Source of the DNA: Mycobacterium sp. ACS4331
GTDB lineage: Bacteria; Actinomycetota; Actinomycetes; Mycobacteriales; Mycobacteriaceae
Length of the DNA stretch: 64,000 bases
Assembly: GCF_001667265.1 (NCBI RefSeq)
Contig: NZ_LZHW01000048.1
Coordinates: forward strand, 40,901 to 104,900
Direction: 5' to 3'
The notes under the pieces were generated by a model. That model had not been told where the DNA came from. It saw only the letters and a list, made by a program, of their open reading frames with translations, and searched no databases. The position numbers and the translations under genes are program-made. Shown piece after piece: positions 37,187-46,549 of this stretch; positions within the stretch are counted from its first letter, which is position 1, and every line of letters starts with the position of its first letter.

Positions 37187-39872
37187 TCATCGCCCGCCAC
37201 ACGCGGGCAGGCGTCATGGGCAGTTCACGAACGCGCGACCCGCAGGCCCGGGCGATCGCGTTCGCCAGGGCCGGCGCCACAGGGTTGTACGGTGCCTCGC
37301 TCATCGACTTCGCCCCCAGTGGTCCGAGTTCGTCGTGGGAGTCGGCGAAGTACACCTCGGTGACGGGCACGTCGGCCAGCTGCGGGATGTGGTAATTGCG
37401 CAGGGTCTGCGTGAGCACGGTGCCGTCGGGGCCGATCAGCATCTGCTCGTAGAGGGCTGAGCCGATCGCTTGGGCCACACCGCCTTCGATCTGACCGCGG
37501 CACTGCTGCGGGTTGAGCACCACCCCGGCGTCGGCGGCCTGAACGCTCTGCAGGATCCGCACCTCTCCGGTTTCGGTGTTCACCGCGACCCGGAAGGCGT
37601 GCACGTTGAACGCCACCGAACGCGGTGTGCCGTCGTGGCTTCCGTGGCCGGTCAACTCGGGCAGGGCCGCGAAGTCGACGAGACGGTCGCCGCACTGCAC
37701 GCCGTTGCGGCCCAGCACGCAGGACGCCGGTGATGAGCCGGTGAGTTCCGCGGCGGCGTCGGTCAGGGCGGTACGCAGGTCCCGGCAGGCCCGCAGCACC
37801 GCGCGGCCGGCGACCACGGTGCCCGCCGAACCGAACGCTCCGGTGTCGAACCCGTTGGTGTCGGTGTCGGACTGGTGCACCTCGATGCGGTCGGCGACGG
37901 TGTTGAGTTCGGTGGCGGCCAACTGGGTGTGCACGGTCGTGGTGCCGTTGCCGAACTCCGCGGTGCCGACCCGCAGGGTGTAGAAGCCGTCGGGGTCCAC
38001 GGACACCGACGCGTCGGCGAAATGACCGCGCGGGGGAATGGTCGCGATCATCGACACCGCCATCCCCTCGCCCACCTGCCACTGCGGACCGTCGGGGGCC
38101 GCGACACCGTTGCCGTGTCGCAGGGCGGCCTCGGCGAGGTCCAGGCACTGGTCCAAACCGTAACTGCCGAAGGTCAAGTCGTCGTCGAGTACATGCGCGT
38201 CGACGAACGGGTCTCCTGGGACCACGACGTTGCGGCGGCGGAACTCGAAGGGGTCGATGGCCAGCGTCGAGGCGAGTTCGTCGAGGGCCGACTCGACCGC
38301 GAACATCACCTGCCCGAGACCGTAACCGCGGAACGCGCCCGACGGCAGGTTGTTGGTGTACACCGCCTGCGCGTCCACACGCTTGTTCGCACACCGGTAG
38401 ATCGACAGCGACTCGCCGCACCCGTGGTACATCACCCCGGGACTGTGGTTCCCGTAGGCGCCGGCGTCGATCAGCACGTCGACGGCCAATGCGGTCAGGG
38501 TTCCGGCCGAGTCGGCGGCCGCGGTGACGTCGACGCGGAACGGGTGCCGACATGGTGCGATCGTGAACTGGTCACTGCGGGTGAACTCGTAGCGCACGGG
38601 TTCGCCGAGGCGCAGCACAGCCAGCGCCACCAGGTCTTCGACGAGCATCTCCTGCTTGGCACCGAATCCGCCGCCCAGTCTCCTGGTGAAGACGTGGACC
38701 TCGGCCGGAGCCAGGTCGAACAGGTGGCACAGCTCGTCGCGCACCAGGAACGGCACCTGCGAACTGGTCCGAATCACCAGCCTGCCCAGTCCATCTCGCC
38801 ATCCCGTGCAGCCGTGCGTCTCCAGATGCGCGTGCTGTACCCGTTGAGTGTGCCATCGCCCGCGCACCACCGCGCCGTCGGCCTCGGCGGCCGTCACCGC
38901 GGCCGCGACGTCGCCGACCTCACCGTGCAGTTCGGCCACGATGTTGCGACTCGGATCGGCGATGCGAGACTCAGTTCCCTTGTCGCCGTGCACCAGCGGT
39001 GCGCCCGGCGTCCGCGCCTCGTCGGGGTCGAACACCGCGGGCAGCGGTTCGAAGTCGACGACGATGGCGTGGCAGGCGGCCTCGGCGGCGGCGAGCGAGT
39101 CGGCGACCACCGCAGCCACCCGTTGGCCGACGAAACGCACGGTGCGGTCCAGGATCACGGTGTCGTCGGGGTCATCCTCACGGAACTGGTGGCGTGCCGT
39201 GGAGAACGGGATTGCCGGGCCGTCGTGGTGCGTCAGGATCAGGCGCACGCCGGGAATCGACGACGCGGCGGTGGTGTCGATCGAGGTGATCCGGGCGTGG
39301 GCGATCGGGCTGGGCAACACGGCCATATGCAGCAGACCCGGTGGGTCGCTGTCCATGGTGTACTCCTCGGTCCCGGTGACCACGCGCACCCCGGCGGGGG
39401 CACCGATCGACCGGCCGGCGTCTCGGCCGCTGGGCTTGTCGACGTTCACCGTGCCCGACAGCGCGTCCAAGATCGCCCGATATCCGGTGCAGCGGCAGAG
39501 GTTTCCCTTCAAGTGCTGCGGCAGGTCCGCGGCCTGCTCGTCGGACAATGTGCTGGCGGTGGTGATCATCCCGGCGGTGCAGAATCCGCACTGGAACCCG
39601 CCCGCCTCGACGAACCGGCGCTGGAGCGGGTGCAGGTCCCCAGGCGTGCCGAGGCCGGCGACCGTGGTCACCGTCCCACCTGCGGCCCGGAACGCCGGAA
39701 ACACACACGAATGCACCGCGGTCCCGTCGACCAGCACCGAACAGGCACCGCAGTCCCCGGCGTCGCAGCCCTTCTTGACCTCGAACCGGCCGAGGTCACG
39801 CAGGAAAGTCCGCAGGCACTGACCCGGCCGCGGTTCGTCGTCTCGGCTCTCTCCGTTGAGCTCGAACCTCAT
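37176..39872 (-). CDS. Xanthine dehydrogenase, fused [2Fe-2S] and molybdopterin subunits (898 aa)
   Basis: Residues 1-150 are the iron-sulfur part. C36, C41, C44 and C56 form the plant-type cluster, and C95, C98, C126 and C128 form the second cluster ([14 protein letters not shown]). Residues about 165-898 are the molybdenum domain. [29 protein letters not shown] and the active-site glutamate E859 in SMSEAPYNP are present, matching the xanthine dehydrogenase group rather than CO dehydrogenase. It hydroxylates hypoxanthine/xanthine to urate with the FAD subunit encoded just upstream. The ATG at 39872 overlaps that gene's stop (ATGA). The urate-processing genes upstream support this substrate. 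No xdhC maturation gene is in the window. Confidence 0.87.
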   Translation of the reverse strand: MRFELNGESRDDEPRPGQCLRTFLRDLGRFEVKKGCDAGDCGACSVLVDGTAVHSCVFPAFRAAGGTVTTVAGLGTPGDLHPLQRRFVEAGGFQCGFCTAGMITTASTLSDEQAADLPQHLKGNLCRCTGYRAILDALSGTVNVDKPSGRDAGRSIGAPAGVRVVTGTEEYTMDSDPPGLLHMAVLPSPIAHARITSIDTTAASSIPGVRLILTHHDGPAIPFSTARHQFREDDPDDTVILDRTVRFVGQRVAAVVADSLAAAEAACHAIVVDFEPLPAVFDPDEARTPGAPLVHGDKGTESRIADPSRNIVAELHGEVGDVAAAVTAAEADGAVVRGRWHTQRVQHAHLETHGCTGWRDGLGRLVIRTSSQVPFLVRDELCHLFDLAPAEVHVFTRRLGGGFGAKQEMLVEDLVALAVLRLGEPVRYEFTRSDQFTIAPCRHPFRVDVTAAADSAGTLTALAVDVLIDAGAYGNHSPGVMYHGCGESLSIYRCANKRVDAQAVYTNNLPSGAFRGYGLGQVMFAVESALDELASTLAIDPFEFRRRNVVVPGDPFVDAHVLDDDLTFGSYGLDQCLDLAEAALRHGNGVAAPDGPQWQVGEGMAVSMIATIPPRGHFADASVSVDPDGFYTLRVGTAEFGNGTTTVHTQLAATELNTVADRIEVHQSDTDTNGFDTGAFGSAGTVVAGRAVLRACRDLRTALTDAAAELTGSSPASCVLGRNGVQCGDRLVDFAALPELTGHGSHDGTPRSVAFNVHAFRVAVNTETGEVRILQSVQAADAGVVLNPQQCRGQIEGGVAQAIGSALYEQMLIGPDGTVLTQTLRNYHIPQLADVPVTEVYFADSHDELGPLGAKSMSEAPYNPVAPALANAIARACGSRVRELPMTPARVWRAMITG

Positions 39873-40696
39873 GACAACTCGGCTCGGATCTGCTCGGCGA
39901 GCGTCGAGGTCATCGCGCGGCGCCAGTCCGGATCCCCGTGGGCGTCGAGGGTCCAGGCGTCGTCGGGGATCGTGGACAGGGCGTCGTGCAGCGTCGCGGA
40001 GTCCGGGGTGGCGGGGAAGGCGAAGACGTGGGGCCGGACGGTGGCGGCCGTGACGGACAGGACGAAGGCTGTGCCGTCGGCGTCGCGGCGACCGAGGACG
40101 ACCACAGCCGAGCGGCCCAGCGGTGAGGGGGCGAGTTTGCGGTAGGCGGTGCGCGCCCGCAGCGCGGCGGCGGGCAGGTGCACGGCGCGCAGCACGTCGC
40201 CGGGCTCCAGGATGTTGCTGGCCGCTCCCGTGACGAACTCGGTGACCGCGACGGTGTAGTCGGAGCCGTCGGCGCGCCACACCGTGACGGCGCCGTCGAG
40301 GACCGATGTAAGCGAGATCATGGACCCCGCCGGAAGCGACAGGCAGATGTTGCCGCCGACGGTCGCGGTGCCCCAGATCTTGAACGACGCCAACAGTGCT
40401 GTGCAGCACTGCCGGAACAGCGGCGCGGCCACCCAGTCGGGGCGCTGTACGGGCAGAGTGGCCGACAGCCGGGCCACCTCGGCCAGCGTGCAGGTCGCGG
40501 CCAGTTCGATTCCGTTGTCGGTCACGGTGATCGACGGCCAGCCCAGGCCGGTGATGTCGACGAGCCGGCGCACGTCCGGTTGTGGCTCCGAGAACAGCCA
40601 GGTGCCGCCGGCCAGGATCGCGTCGGCTGGACCGAGTGGCCACACGTCCTCGCGGCGGGCGGGGGTTCGCACGGCCTCGACGGAGTTGAGGTCCAT
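39869..40696 (-). CDS. Xanthine dehydrogenase FAD-binding subunit (275 aa)
   Basis: This belongs to the CoxM/XdhB-type FAD family. [25 protein letters not shown] is the N-terminal FAD-binding stretch. [36 protein letters not shown] contains the T-x-G-GN flavin motif, and the C-terminal domain carries [20 protein letters not shown]. The flavin passes electrons from the iron-sulfur clusters to NAD or another acceptor. It overlaps the FeS-Mo gene by 4 nt and lies 70 nt from the HpxO gene's stop on the same strand. The order FAD then FeS-Mo is a common arrangement. Confidence 0.88.
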   Translation of the reverse strand: MDLNSVEAVRTPARREDVWPLGPADAILAGGTWLFSEPQPDVRRLVDITGLGWPSITVTDNGIELAATCTLAEVARLSATLPVQRPDWVAAPLFRQCCTALLASFKIWGTATVGGNICLSLPAGSMISLTSVLDGAVTVWRADGSDYTVAVTEFVTGAASNILEPGDVLRAVHLPAAALRARTAYRKLAPSPLGRSAVVVLGRRDADGTAFVLSVTAATVRPHVFAFPATPDSATLHDALSTIPDDAWTLDAHGDPDWRRAMTSTLAEQIRAELS

Positions 40697-40766
40697 GGCC
40701 CGACGGTAGTTGCCCTCGGGTCCGCCCGCAGGACGAAGGAGCCGGACTGCGGGCGGGCGGGGAGGC

Positions 40767-41945
40767 TCAGCGCGGGCTGATCGGTGTCAGCGGTCCGCCC
40801 ATGATGTTGCCGACGATTCCGCGGATGATGTTCTCGCCCGTCTCGTTTCGCAGTTCGTCATACCACCGCGCGGTGGCCTGCGGATCCTTGGCATGGGTGA
40901 CGTCGCAGCGTTTCCTGGCGCGCAGCACCAGGTCGCCGGCGCGCTCGGTGCGGGCGGCCTGATACGCGGCCAGGGCGGCATGCACGTCGTCGGGATGATC
41001 CTGGAACGCCCACTGCAGCGCCACGGCGTCCTCCATGGCCGAGCACCCACCCTGGCCGATGTCCGGGGTGGTGTTGTGCGCGGCGTCTCCCAACACCGCG
41101 ACCCGGCCCTTGACCCAGGTTTCGAACGGGTCGAGGTCCAGGATCTCCACCCGGTTGGTGGTGGCCGGGTCCAGACTGTCGATCAGCTTCTGCACACCGG
41201 GCGCCCACCCGGCGAAGTGGTGGCGCAGCACCTCACGCGCACTGCCTCGTTCGTAGGGCTGGCCCTGTGGTTCGACGACGTCGAAGAAGAAGTAGAACCT
41301 GCCCACGGCCACCGGCATCACCGACGCGCGCTTGCCGTCGCCCACATAGGTGGTCCACTCGTTGGCCGGGCCGATCTCCTCATCGACGTCCACCAGGCCG
41401 TTGAAGTTGACGTAGCCGGCGTAGCGTCGCTCGACGGGGCCACCCAGCACGTACTCGCGGGTGATCGAATTGGCGCCGTCGGCACCGATGATGAGGTCGG
41501 CCGACACCGTGGTGCCGTCGGCGAAGGCGGCGACGGCGCGGTCGCCGTCGGCGCTGGTCTCGACCTGGACCATCTTCATACCGAAGTTGATGGCGTCCAT
41601 ACCGTAGGCGTCCATGAGCATCTGCTGCAGTTCGGCGCGCGCGATGGGATAGGGGCGCTGGCCGACCTCGTCGATCAGTGGCTGCATCGAGAACCGGCAC
41701 ATGGTCTCGCCGGTGTGGCCGTCGACGTAACTCATGGAGTCGACGATCCCGCCCAGTTCGGCGGTCTGCTGTTCCAGGCCGAGGTGGTTGAGGCACAGGA
41801 CGCCGTTGGACCACACCGAGATCGCCGCGCCGACGGGTCTGTTCTCACTGACCCGCTCGTAGACGTGGGTGTCGACGCCGATCCGGCGCAACGCGATTGC
41901 GGCGCTCATCCCTCCCATGCCGGCGCCGATGATCACGGCCTTCAT
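40767..41945 (-). CDS. hpxO: FAD-dependent urate hydroxylase (HpxO type, 392 aa)
   Basis: This class A flavoprotein monooxygenase converts urate to 5-hydroxyisourate without hydrogen peroxide, replacing uricase. Motifs: GAGMGGMSAAIALRRIG is the dinucleotide fold, DGANSITRE is the DG motif, and GDAAHNTTPDIGQGGCSAMEDAVAL is the second FAD motif. Its neighbours are HIU hydrolase (directly abutting upstream), OHCU decarboxylase and xanthine dehydrogenase, which fixes the substrate as urate with good confidence. Starting at ATG 41945, it has the usual length of about 390 residues. Confidence 0.9.
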   Translation of the reverse strand: MKAVIIGAGMGGMSAAIALRRIGVDTHVYERVSENRPVGAAISVWSNGVLCLNHLGLEQQTAELGGIVDSMSYVDGHTGETMCRFSMQPLIDEVGQRPYPIARAELQQMLMDAYGMDAINFGMKMVQVETSADGDRAVAAFADGTTVSADLIIGADGANSITREYVLGGPVERRYAGYVNFNGLVDVDEEIGPANEWTTYVGDGKRASVMPVAVGRFYFFFDVVEPQGQPYERGSAREVLRHHFAGWAPGVQKLIDSLDPATTNRVEILDLDPFETWVKGRVAVLGDAAHNTTPDIGQGGCSAMEDAVALQWAFQDHPDDVHAALAAYQAARTERAGDLVLRARKRCDVTHAKDPQATARWYDELRNETGENIIRGIVGNIMGGPLTPISPR

Positions 41946-42263
41946 TCAGCTCCCTCGGTAGGTGGAGTACGAATACGGCGACAGCAGCAGGGGCACGTGA
42001 TGATGGGCGGCGGAGTCGGTGATCTCGAAGGTGATCACCACCTCGGGGTAGAAACCGGTCACGCGCTGCGCCGCGAAGTACGCGCCCGTGTCGAACCGCA
42101 GGCGGTAGATGCCCGCGCGCAGTTCGCCGCCCAGCTCGCCGATGCGGCCGTCGTCGTCGGTGACTCCCGCGGCCAGTTCGGCGCCTGAGTGCGACAGCGA
42201 GACGGCCACACCGGCGGCCGGGCGGCCCGTGCTGGCATCCAGGACATGGGTGGAGAGGCTCAT
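41946..42263 (-). CDS. uraH: 5-Hydroxyisourate hydrolase (105 aa)
   Basis: This is a transthyretin-like tetramer subunit. The N-terminal LSTHVLDASTGRPAAGVAV contains the catalytic His, and R47-like residues fall in ELRAGIYRLRFDTG. HHHVPLLLSPYSYSTYRGS is the C-terminal signature ending in Tyr-Arg-Gly-Ser. It hydrolyses 5-hydroxyisourate to OHCU. ATG at 42263 has the strong site GGGAGGAGGGC just upstream. The stop abuts the hpxO start with no gap. Confidence 0.95.
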   Translation of the reverse strand: MSLSTHVLDASTGRPAAGVAVSLSHSGAELAAGVTDDDGRIGELGGELRAGIYRLRFDTGAYFAAQRVTGFYPEVVITFEITDSAAHHHVPLLLSPYSYSTYRGS

Positions 42264-42295
42264 GCCCTCCTCCCTATTCCGCGAGCGCCCGTGTC

Positions 42296-42325
42296 TGTAC
42301 GCCGACACGCCGCACATCGCGTACA
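42296..42325. promoter_or_regulatory. TGTACGC-16-GCGTACA inverted repeat before uraH
   Basis: Perfect 7-bp arms (42296-42302 and 42319-42325) lie in the 88-bp gap between uraD and uraH. They could be a repressor site or a weak hairpin. The gap is the only sizeable one near the front of the purine operon, so an internal promoter here is plausible. Confidence 0.45.
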
Positions 42326-42351
42326 AAGGTGCACGCTCACGGGGCTGATCA

Positions 42352-42858
42352 TCAGGCTGGTCCCGTGGGCTCGCTCATCAACCGCTCCAACCTGAGCCGA
42401 TTGATCTTGGCCAGCTCGCTGCGCATCACCCGGCGTTCGGTGTCGGGGTCGTTGCCCAACCGGTCGGACAGGATCGCCAGCAGTTCCTCGGCCGAACGAC
42501 CGCTGGCGCACACCAGGTACACGTAGCCGAACCGGTCCTCGTACTCGCGGTTCTTGGCCGCCAACTCCGCCTTCACGTCGGCGTCGGCATCGGCCACGCG
42601 CGCCTGCTCCCGCGCCGACGACGGGTTGTCGGGCTTGGCGCCGATCCGGGGATGTCCGTCGAGTGCGGCGTCGATCTCTGCGTCGGGGAGCTCGGCCAGC
42701 ACCCGTTCGGCGCGGTCGTACAGGGCGTCGACATCGCGGAACGGGGCACCCGCGAGGACTCGGCGTGCCCAGATGGTCGACGAGCACACCTGGAACAGCA
42801 GGTGCATCCGCTGACGCTCGGATGCCGAGTTGAACTCCTGCAGTCCAACGGCTTTCAC
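42352..42858 (-). CDS. uraD: OHCU decarboxylase (168 aa)
   Basis: This completes the conversion of urate to (S)-allantoin. The catalytic H69 is in the GHPRIG motif, followed by the S-x-x-EQ element (SSAREQARV, E84-Q85) and the helical end FGYVYLVCASGRSAEELLAILSDRLGNDPDTERRVMRSELAKINRLRLERLM. All signature residues are present, unlike in the domain fused to the neighbouring permease. ATG at 42858 overlaps the permease stop by 4 nt (42855-42858), so expression of the two is coupled. Confidence 0.93.
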   Translation of the reverse strand: MKAVGLQEFNSASERQRMHLLFQVCSSTIWARRVLAGAPFRDVDALYDRAERVLAELPDAEIDAALDGHPRIGAKPDNPSSAREQARVADADADVKAELAAKNREYEDRFGYVYLVCASGRSAEELLAILSDRLGNDPDTERRVMRSELAKINRLRLERLMSEPTGPA

Positions 42859-44759
42859 GACAAGTCACTGAAACGGCTGAAGCGGGCCGCGGCGATCGGA
42901 TTGGCGTCGGCGACCAGATCGGTGAACCGGTGGTTGGCGATCTTGGCGACCTCGATCAACGCGAACGCCGTCTCGGTTGCCGGGGAGTTGTCCATCCGCG
43001 ACCATCCGTTGCGCAGCACTCGGTCGAAGCGTTCGGTTTCGCGGGCGCAGATGATCAGCGGGAAACCGAAGTGCTCCCGATACGCCGTCGCCAACTCCAC
43101 GACGTCATTGTGGTCGTCCTCGTCGAGGTTGGACAGTGCGACGTGGTCGACGGCCAGCACCTGGCCCGTCTCGTCCTCGGCGCCGAGGTCCGGGAAGGCA
43201 CTGAGCAGTTCGTGCTGCTGCTCGGAGGAGCCGGTGAGCACCGCGTCCTGGAACGCTTCGCGCAGGGCCGTGGTGTCGGCGAAGGGCCGCTGCTCGAAGG
43301 CCCGCTCGATGGCCCACGGAACGTCCTGCACGACGTGGCCGAAGATCGACGAGAAGCGCTCCTTGGTCATCGAGTTGACCTCGTCGAGCGTGATGGATCC
43401 CCCGCCGGCGACGCGAGGTCCGCGCGAACCGGTATGGAAGAACACGACATTGAGCAGGATCGCGCTGACCGCGCCGATGCTGATGCCGCTGCCGAAGATG
43501 AGGTCCAGACCCGTGGGCATGGCCTTGGCGATGTCGGGGTACGACGTCACCCACAACGCCAGCGCAAGACTGGTGGTGACGATGATGAGGTTGCGGTGGT
43601 CGGTGAAGTCGACCTTGCCCAGCGTCTGGATTCCGACGACGGCGACCGTGGCGAACAGTGTCAACGCCGCACCGCCGAGCACCGGGTTCGGGATGGAGGC
43701 GACGACGGCGGCCACCTTGGGCAGGAAGCCCAGCAGGATCATGATCACTCCGGCTGCGGCCACCACCCAGCGACTCTTGACGCCGGTCAGACGGACCAGG
43801 CCGACGTTCTCCGAGAACGCGGTGTAGGGGAAGGAGTTGAAGACGCCGCCGATCGCGGTGGCCACGCCGTCGGCGCGCAGCACGTTGCCGATGTCGGACG
43901 GCTTGACGCGCTTGCCGACGATCTCGCCCGTCGCGATGGTCGACCCCGTCGACTCCACGGCCGTGATCATCAGGACGATGATCATGGTCAGGCATGCGAC
44001 GAAGTCGAACTTGGGCAGGCCGAACAGGAACGGGGGTGTGAAGCCGAACATCGAGGCTTCACCGACCCTGTCGAAGTTCATGTCGCCCAGCGCATATGCG
44101 ATCACGCACCCGATCACCAGACCGAGCAGCACCGCGATGGTGGCCAGGAAGCCCCGGAACAGGCGCTGTATCGCCACGATGATGGCGATGGTGCCCAGCG
44201 CGTAGAGAAACCAGCGGATGTTGGTCGGGTCGGTCTCATGGGTGTGTGGGTTCGTCACGGCGTCGAGCGCGCCCACCGGTACCAGGCACAGACCGATGAT
44301 CGTGATCAGCGTGCCCGTCACCACCGGTGGGAAGTACTTCAGCAGTCTGATGAAGATCGGCGCGATCAGGAATGTGAAGATTCCCGCGACGATGACCGCG
44401 CCGTAGACATACAGCATGCTGGCCGCGCCGCCGCCGTTGGCCAGCCCGATCGCGATGATGGGGGAGACGCCCGCAAAGGTGACGCCCTGCAGCAGCGGCA
44501 GACGCACCCCGATCTTCCAGAACCCGACGGCCTGGATGATCGAGGCGATGCCGCAGGTGAACAGGTCGGCCGTGATGAGCATGACCAGTTCCTGCTCGGA
44601 CAACCCCACCGCGCCCGCGATGATGATCGGCACCAGCACCGCGCCGGCGTAGAACGCCACGACATGTTGGAAGCCGTAGGTCGCGAGTTTCGGAATCGGC
44701 AGCATCTCGTCGACGGGATGCTGGCGGCTCAGTTTCTGACTGCTGGTCGGTGCCGACAT
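42855..44759 (-). CDS. NCS2 purine/urate permease with C-terminal degenerate OHCU-decarboxylase-like domain (634 aa)
   Basis: Residues about 20-445 form a 14-TM nucleobase-cation symporter-2 transporter. QGVTFAGVSPIIAIG is the TM3 motif, FVACLTMIIVLMITAVESTGSTIATGEIVGK carries the conserved TM8 acidic residue, and FSENVGLVRLTGVKSR is the TM10 signature. Residues about 456-616 resemble an OHCU decarboxylase, but AFPDLG has Phe522 where the catalytic His sits (A/GHPDLG) and the S-x-x-EQ element is missing. This domain is therefore probably not catalytic and may be structural or regulatory. It begins with ATG at 44759 and overlaps the genuine uraD. Purine uptake with coupling to catabolism is the likely role. 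Confidence 0.88.
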   Translation of the reverse strand: MSAPTSSQKLSRQHPVDEMLPIPKLATYGFQHVVAFYAGAVLVPIIIAGAVGLSEQELVMLITADLFTCGIASIIQAVGFWKIGVRLPLLQGVTFAGVSPIIAIGLANGGGAASMLYVYGAVIVAGIFTFLIAPIFIRLLKYFPPVVTGTLITIIGLCLVPVGALDAVTNPHTHETDPTNIRWFLYALGTIAIIVAIQRLFRGFLATIAVLLGLVIGCVIAYALGDMNFDRVGEASMFGFTPPFLFGLPKFDFVACLTMIIVLMITAVESTGSTIATGEIVGKRVKPSDIGNVLRADGVATAIGGVFNSFPYTAFSENVGLVRLTGVKSRWVVAAAGVIMILLGFLPKVAAVVASIPNPVLGGAALTLFATVAVVGIQTLGKVDFTDHRNLIIVTTSLALALWVTSYPDIAKAMPTGLDLIFGSGISIGAVSAILLNVVFFHTGSRGPRVAGGGSITLDEVNSMTKERFSSIFGHVVQDVPWAIERAFEQRPFADTTALREAFQDAVLTGSSEQQHELLSAFPDLGAEDETGQVLAVDHVALSNLDEDDHNDVVELATAYREHFGFPLIICARETERFDRVLRNGWSRMDNSPATETAFALIEVAKIANHRFTDLVADANPIAAARFSRFSDLS

Positions 44760-44806
44760 CGGACCAGAATCCGACAGTTGCGGTGAATTCTGATGTCGTG
44801 GGAGTT

Positions 44807-45439
44807 TCAGCGTTGTTGCGTCTGCTCCAGATAGGCGACGATCGCGTTCGTCAGTCCCCGCTTGGCCTCGTCGAGGTCGTAGTAGCTGCCGAGCTGGCGT
44901 TCCGAGACGATGCCGCGCATGGCGCCCGGGATGAACGACGCCACTTCACGAACCCGGCGCGGGTCGACGTCGAGGTCGGCGAAGGCGTGCTGACAGGCCA
45001 GCAGCCACGTGTCGCCCCAGGAGGACAGCTCGGCGGCCGTGCGGGGGAAGAGGCGTTCGAGTTCGGCGCGGTCACTCGGCAGTGCGGCACGCAGGTTCTC
45101 GATCGCGCGGGAGTGGCTGGATGTCAGGCCGTCGTAGAGCGTGTCGATGATGGCGGCCACGCGTGTGTGCAACGGTGCGCCGACGGCCGTGACCGCGGCT
45201 GGGATGTCGCCGCGGCGCTGCGCGGAATGGTGCAGCACGGCCGCCCAGAATCCGTCGACGTCTCCGAACTGGTATTTCACCGCCCCCCAGGTCGCTCCGA
45301 TCTCCTTGGCGATGCGACTGGCCGAGACGGCCCCCGGGTCGCCGGAGGCCAGGGACCGGAGCGCGGCGTCGAGCATGTTCTCCCGGGTCGCCAGGCCGCG
45401 GCGGTTGCTGCGCCTGCCTTCGGTGCCCGCGACGGTCAT
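44807..45439 (-). CDS. TetR-family regulator (210 aa)
   Basis: The N-terminal HTH is RENMLDAALRSLASGDPGAVSASRIAKEIGATWGAVKYQFGDVDGFWAAVL. The recognition helix ATWGAVKYQFG is less typical than the usual YxHF form. The ligand domain is about 100-210. It lies 47 nt upstream of the permease on the same strand and divergent from a Rieske oxygenase, with direct repeats in the 79-bp gap. It may regulate the Rieske/DapB-like pair, the purine genes, or both; the divergent pair is the more usual target. Confidence 0.85.
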   Translation of the reverse strand: MTVAGTEGRRSNRRGLATRENMLDAALRSLASGDPGAVSASRIAKEIGATWGAVKYQFGDVDGFWAAVLHHSAQRRGDIPAAVTAVGAPLHTRVAAIIDTLYDGLTSSHSRAIENLRAALPSDRAELERLFPRTAAELSSWGDTWLLACQHAFADLDVDPRRVREVASFIPGAMRGIVSERQLGSYYDLDEAKRGLTNAIVAYLEQTQQR

Positions 45440-45467
45440 GGATGCGATGGTAGTTGTGGTCGCGGAT

Positions 45468-45506
45468 TTTCACAGGCCCCTCTATGAAAGTTTCACAGTG
45501 GCCCCT
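45468..45506. promoter_or_regulatory. Direct repeat TTTCACAG-GCCCCT (two copies) with TGAAAGTTTCA palindrome
   Basis: Copy one is at 45468-45481 and copy two at 45491-45506 (with an extra TG before GCCCCT), offset 23 bp. Between them TGAAAGTTTCA (45484-45494) is a perfect 11-bp palindrome. The set fills the gap between the TetR gene and the Rieske gene, so it is a likely operator. Confidence 0.6.
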
Positions 45507-45518
45507 ATCATCTCTTTC

Positions 45519-46544
45519 ATGGCAAAACCGCCACTGTCGATGAAGCCGACGGGATGGTTCCAGGTCGCCTGGTCCGACGAGGTCGCGATCGGTGACGTCC
45601 ACCGGATGACGTATTTCGGTCAGGAGATGATCGCCTGGCGTGCGGAATCCGGTCAGGTCACGGTGATGAACGCCTACTGTGAGCATCTCGGCGCGCACCT
45701 CGGCCACGGCGGCAAAGTCGTCGGTGAGGTGCTGCAGTGCCCGTTCCACGGTTGGCAGTGGAATGCCCAGGGCCGCAACGTCTGTATCCCGTACGAGGAC
45801 CGGCCCAACCGCGGTAGGCGCATCAAGACCTATCCCGTGGCCGAGCGCAATCAGTCGATCTACATCTGGCACGACGTGCACGGGCGTGATCCGTACTTCG
45901 ACGCGCCCGATGTGTTCGCCAGCTTCGGTGACGGCAGCAGTGCCGACGACTACTACCCACAACAGCGGCTCTTCGAACGCGGCCTGGAGATGCACCCGCA
46001 GTATGTGCTCGAAAATGGGGTCGACTTCGCGCATTTCAAGTACGTCCACAACACCCCGATCGTGCCGGTGTTCACGCGGCACGACTTCGCCGAACCGGTC
46101 TCCTATGTCGATTTCACCATCACCTTCGAAGGCGACGATCAGCAGAGCATCGACGACGTCAAGAGCGGTGTGGAGGCCATCAACGGCGGCCTGGGCATCG
46201 CGGTCACCAAGAGTTGGGGAATGATCGACAACCGGACGATCTCCGCGATCACCCCGGTCGACGAGTACACCTCGGACGTGCGGTTCATGGTCTACATCGG
46301 TCGTACGCCGAGCAGGAATCCCGAACGGGCACAGGCCAAGGCCGAGGAGTTCGGCCTCGAGGTGATCCGCCAGTTCAGCCAGGACATCGCGATCTGGGCG
46401 CATCAGCGCTACTCCGACCCGCCCGCGCTCTCCACGTCTGAGTACGAGGGGTTCACCGCAATCCGCAACTGGGCCAAGCAGTTCTATCCCGACGGCATCG
46501 GGGGCAGCGCCGCCGAAGTCTACGCCGCACAGCAGAGAGGCTGA
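45519..46544 (+). CDS. Rieske non-heme iron oxygenase, KshA-like (341 aa)
   Basis: The [2Fe-2S] Rieske motif is C54-x-H56 (NAYCEHLGAHLGHGG) and C74-x2-H77 (CPFHGWQW). The catalytic iron site is ENGVDFAHFKYVHNTP with D169, H172 and H177. The layout resembles the oxygenase component KshA of 3-ketosteroid 9-alpha-hydroxylase and related terpenoid or steroid monooxygenases. A separate reductase must supply electrons and is not adjacent. ATG at 45519 is 5 nt after a poor ribosome site, so leaderless transcription is possible. The DapB-like gene follows after 5 nt. Confidence 0.88.
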   Translation: MAKPPLSMKPTGWFQVAWSDEVAIGDVHRMTYFGQEMIAWRAESGQVTVMNAYCEHLGAHLGHGGKVVGEVLQCPFHGWQWNAQGRNVCIPYEDRPNRGRRIKTYPVAERNQSIYIWHDVHGRDPYFDAPDVFASFGDGSSADDYYPQQRLFERGLEMHPQYVLENGVDFAHFKYVHNTPIVPVFTRHDFAEPVSYVDFTITFEGDDQQSIDDVKSGVEAINGGLGIAVTKSWGMIDNRTISAITPVDEYTSDVRFMVYIGRTPSRNPERAQAKAEEFGLEVIRQFSQDIAIWAHQRYSDPPALSTSEYEGFTAIRNWAKQFYPDGIGGSAAEVYAAQQRG

Positions 46545-46549
46545 CCAGC

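Noticed and set aside
37875..40145. 756-codon open frame on the plus strand opposite xanthine dehydrogenase
   Set aside because: It is an antisense shadow: composition is Gly/Arg/His rich, with no family motifs, while the minus strand encodes the enzyme.
43990..44400. Second transporter gene inside the permease region on the opposite strand
   Set aside because: Hydrophobic stretches on the plus strand here are mirror products of the permease helices without a start or ribosome site.
42930..44786. 618-codon open frame on the plus strand opposite the purine permease
   Set aside because: Product is low-complexity Asp/Arg/Gln/Gly and complementary to a clear membrane protein gene.
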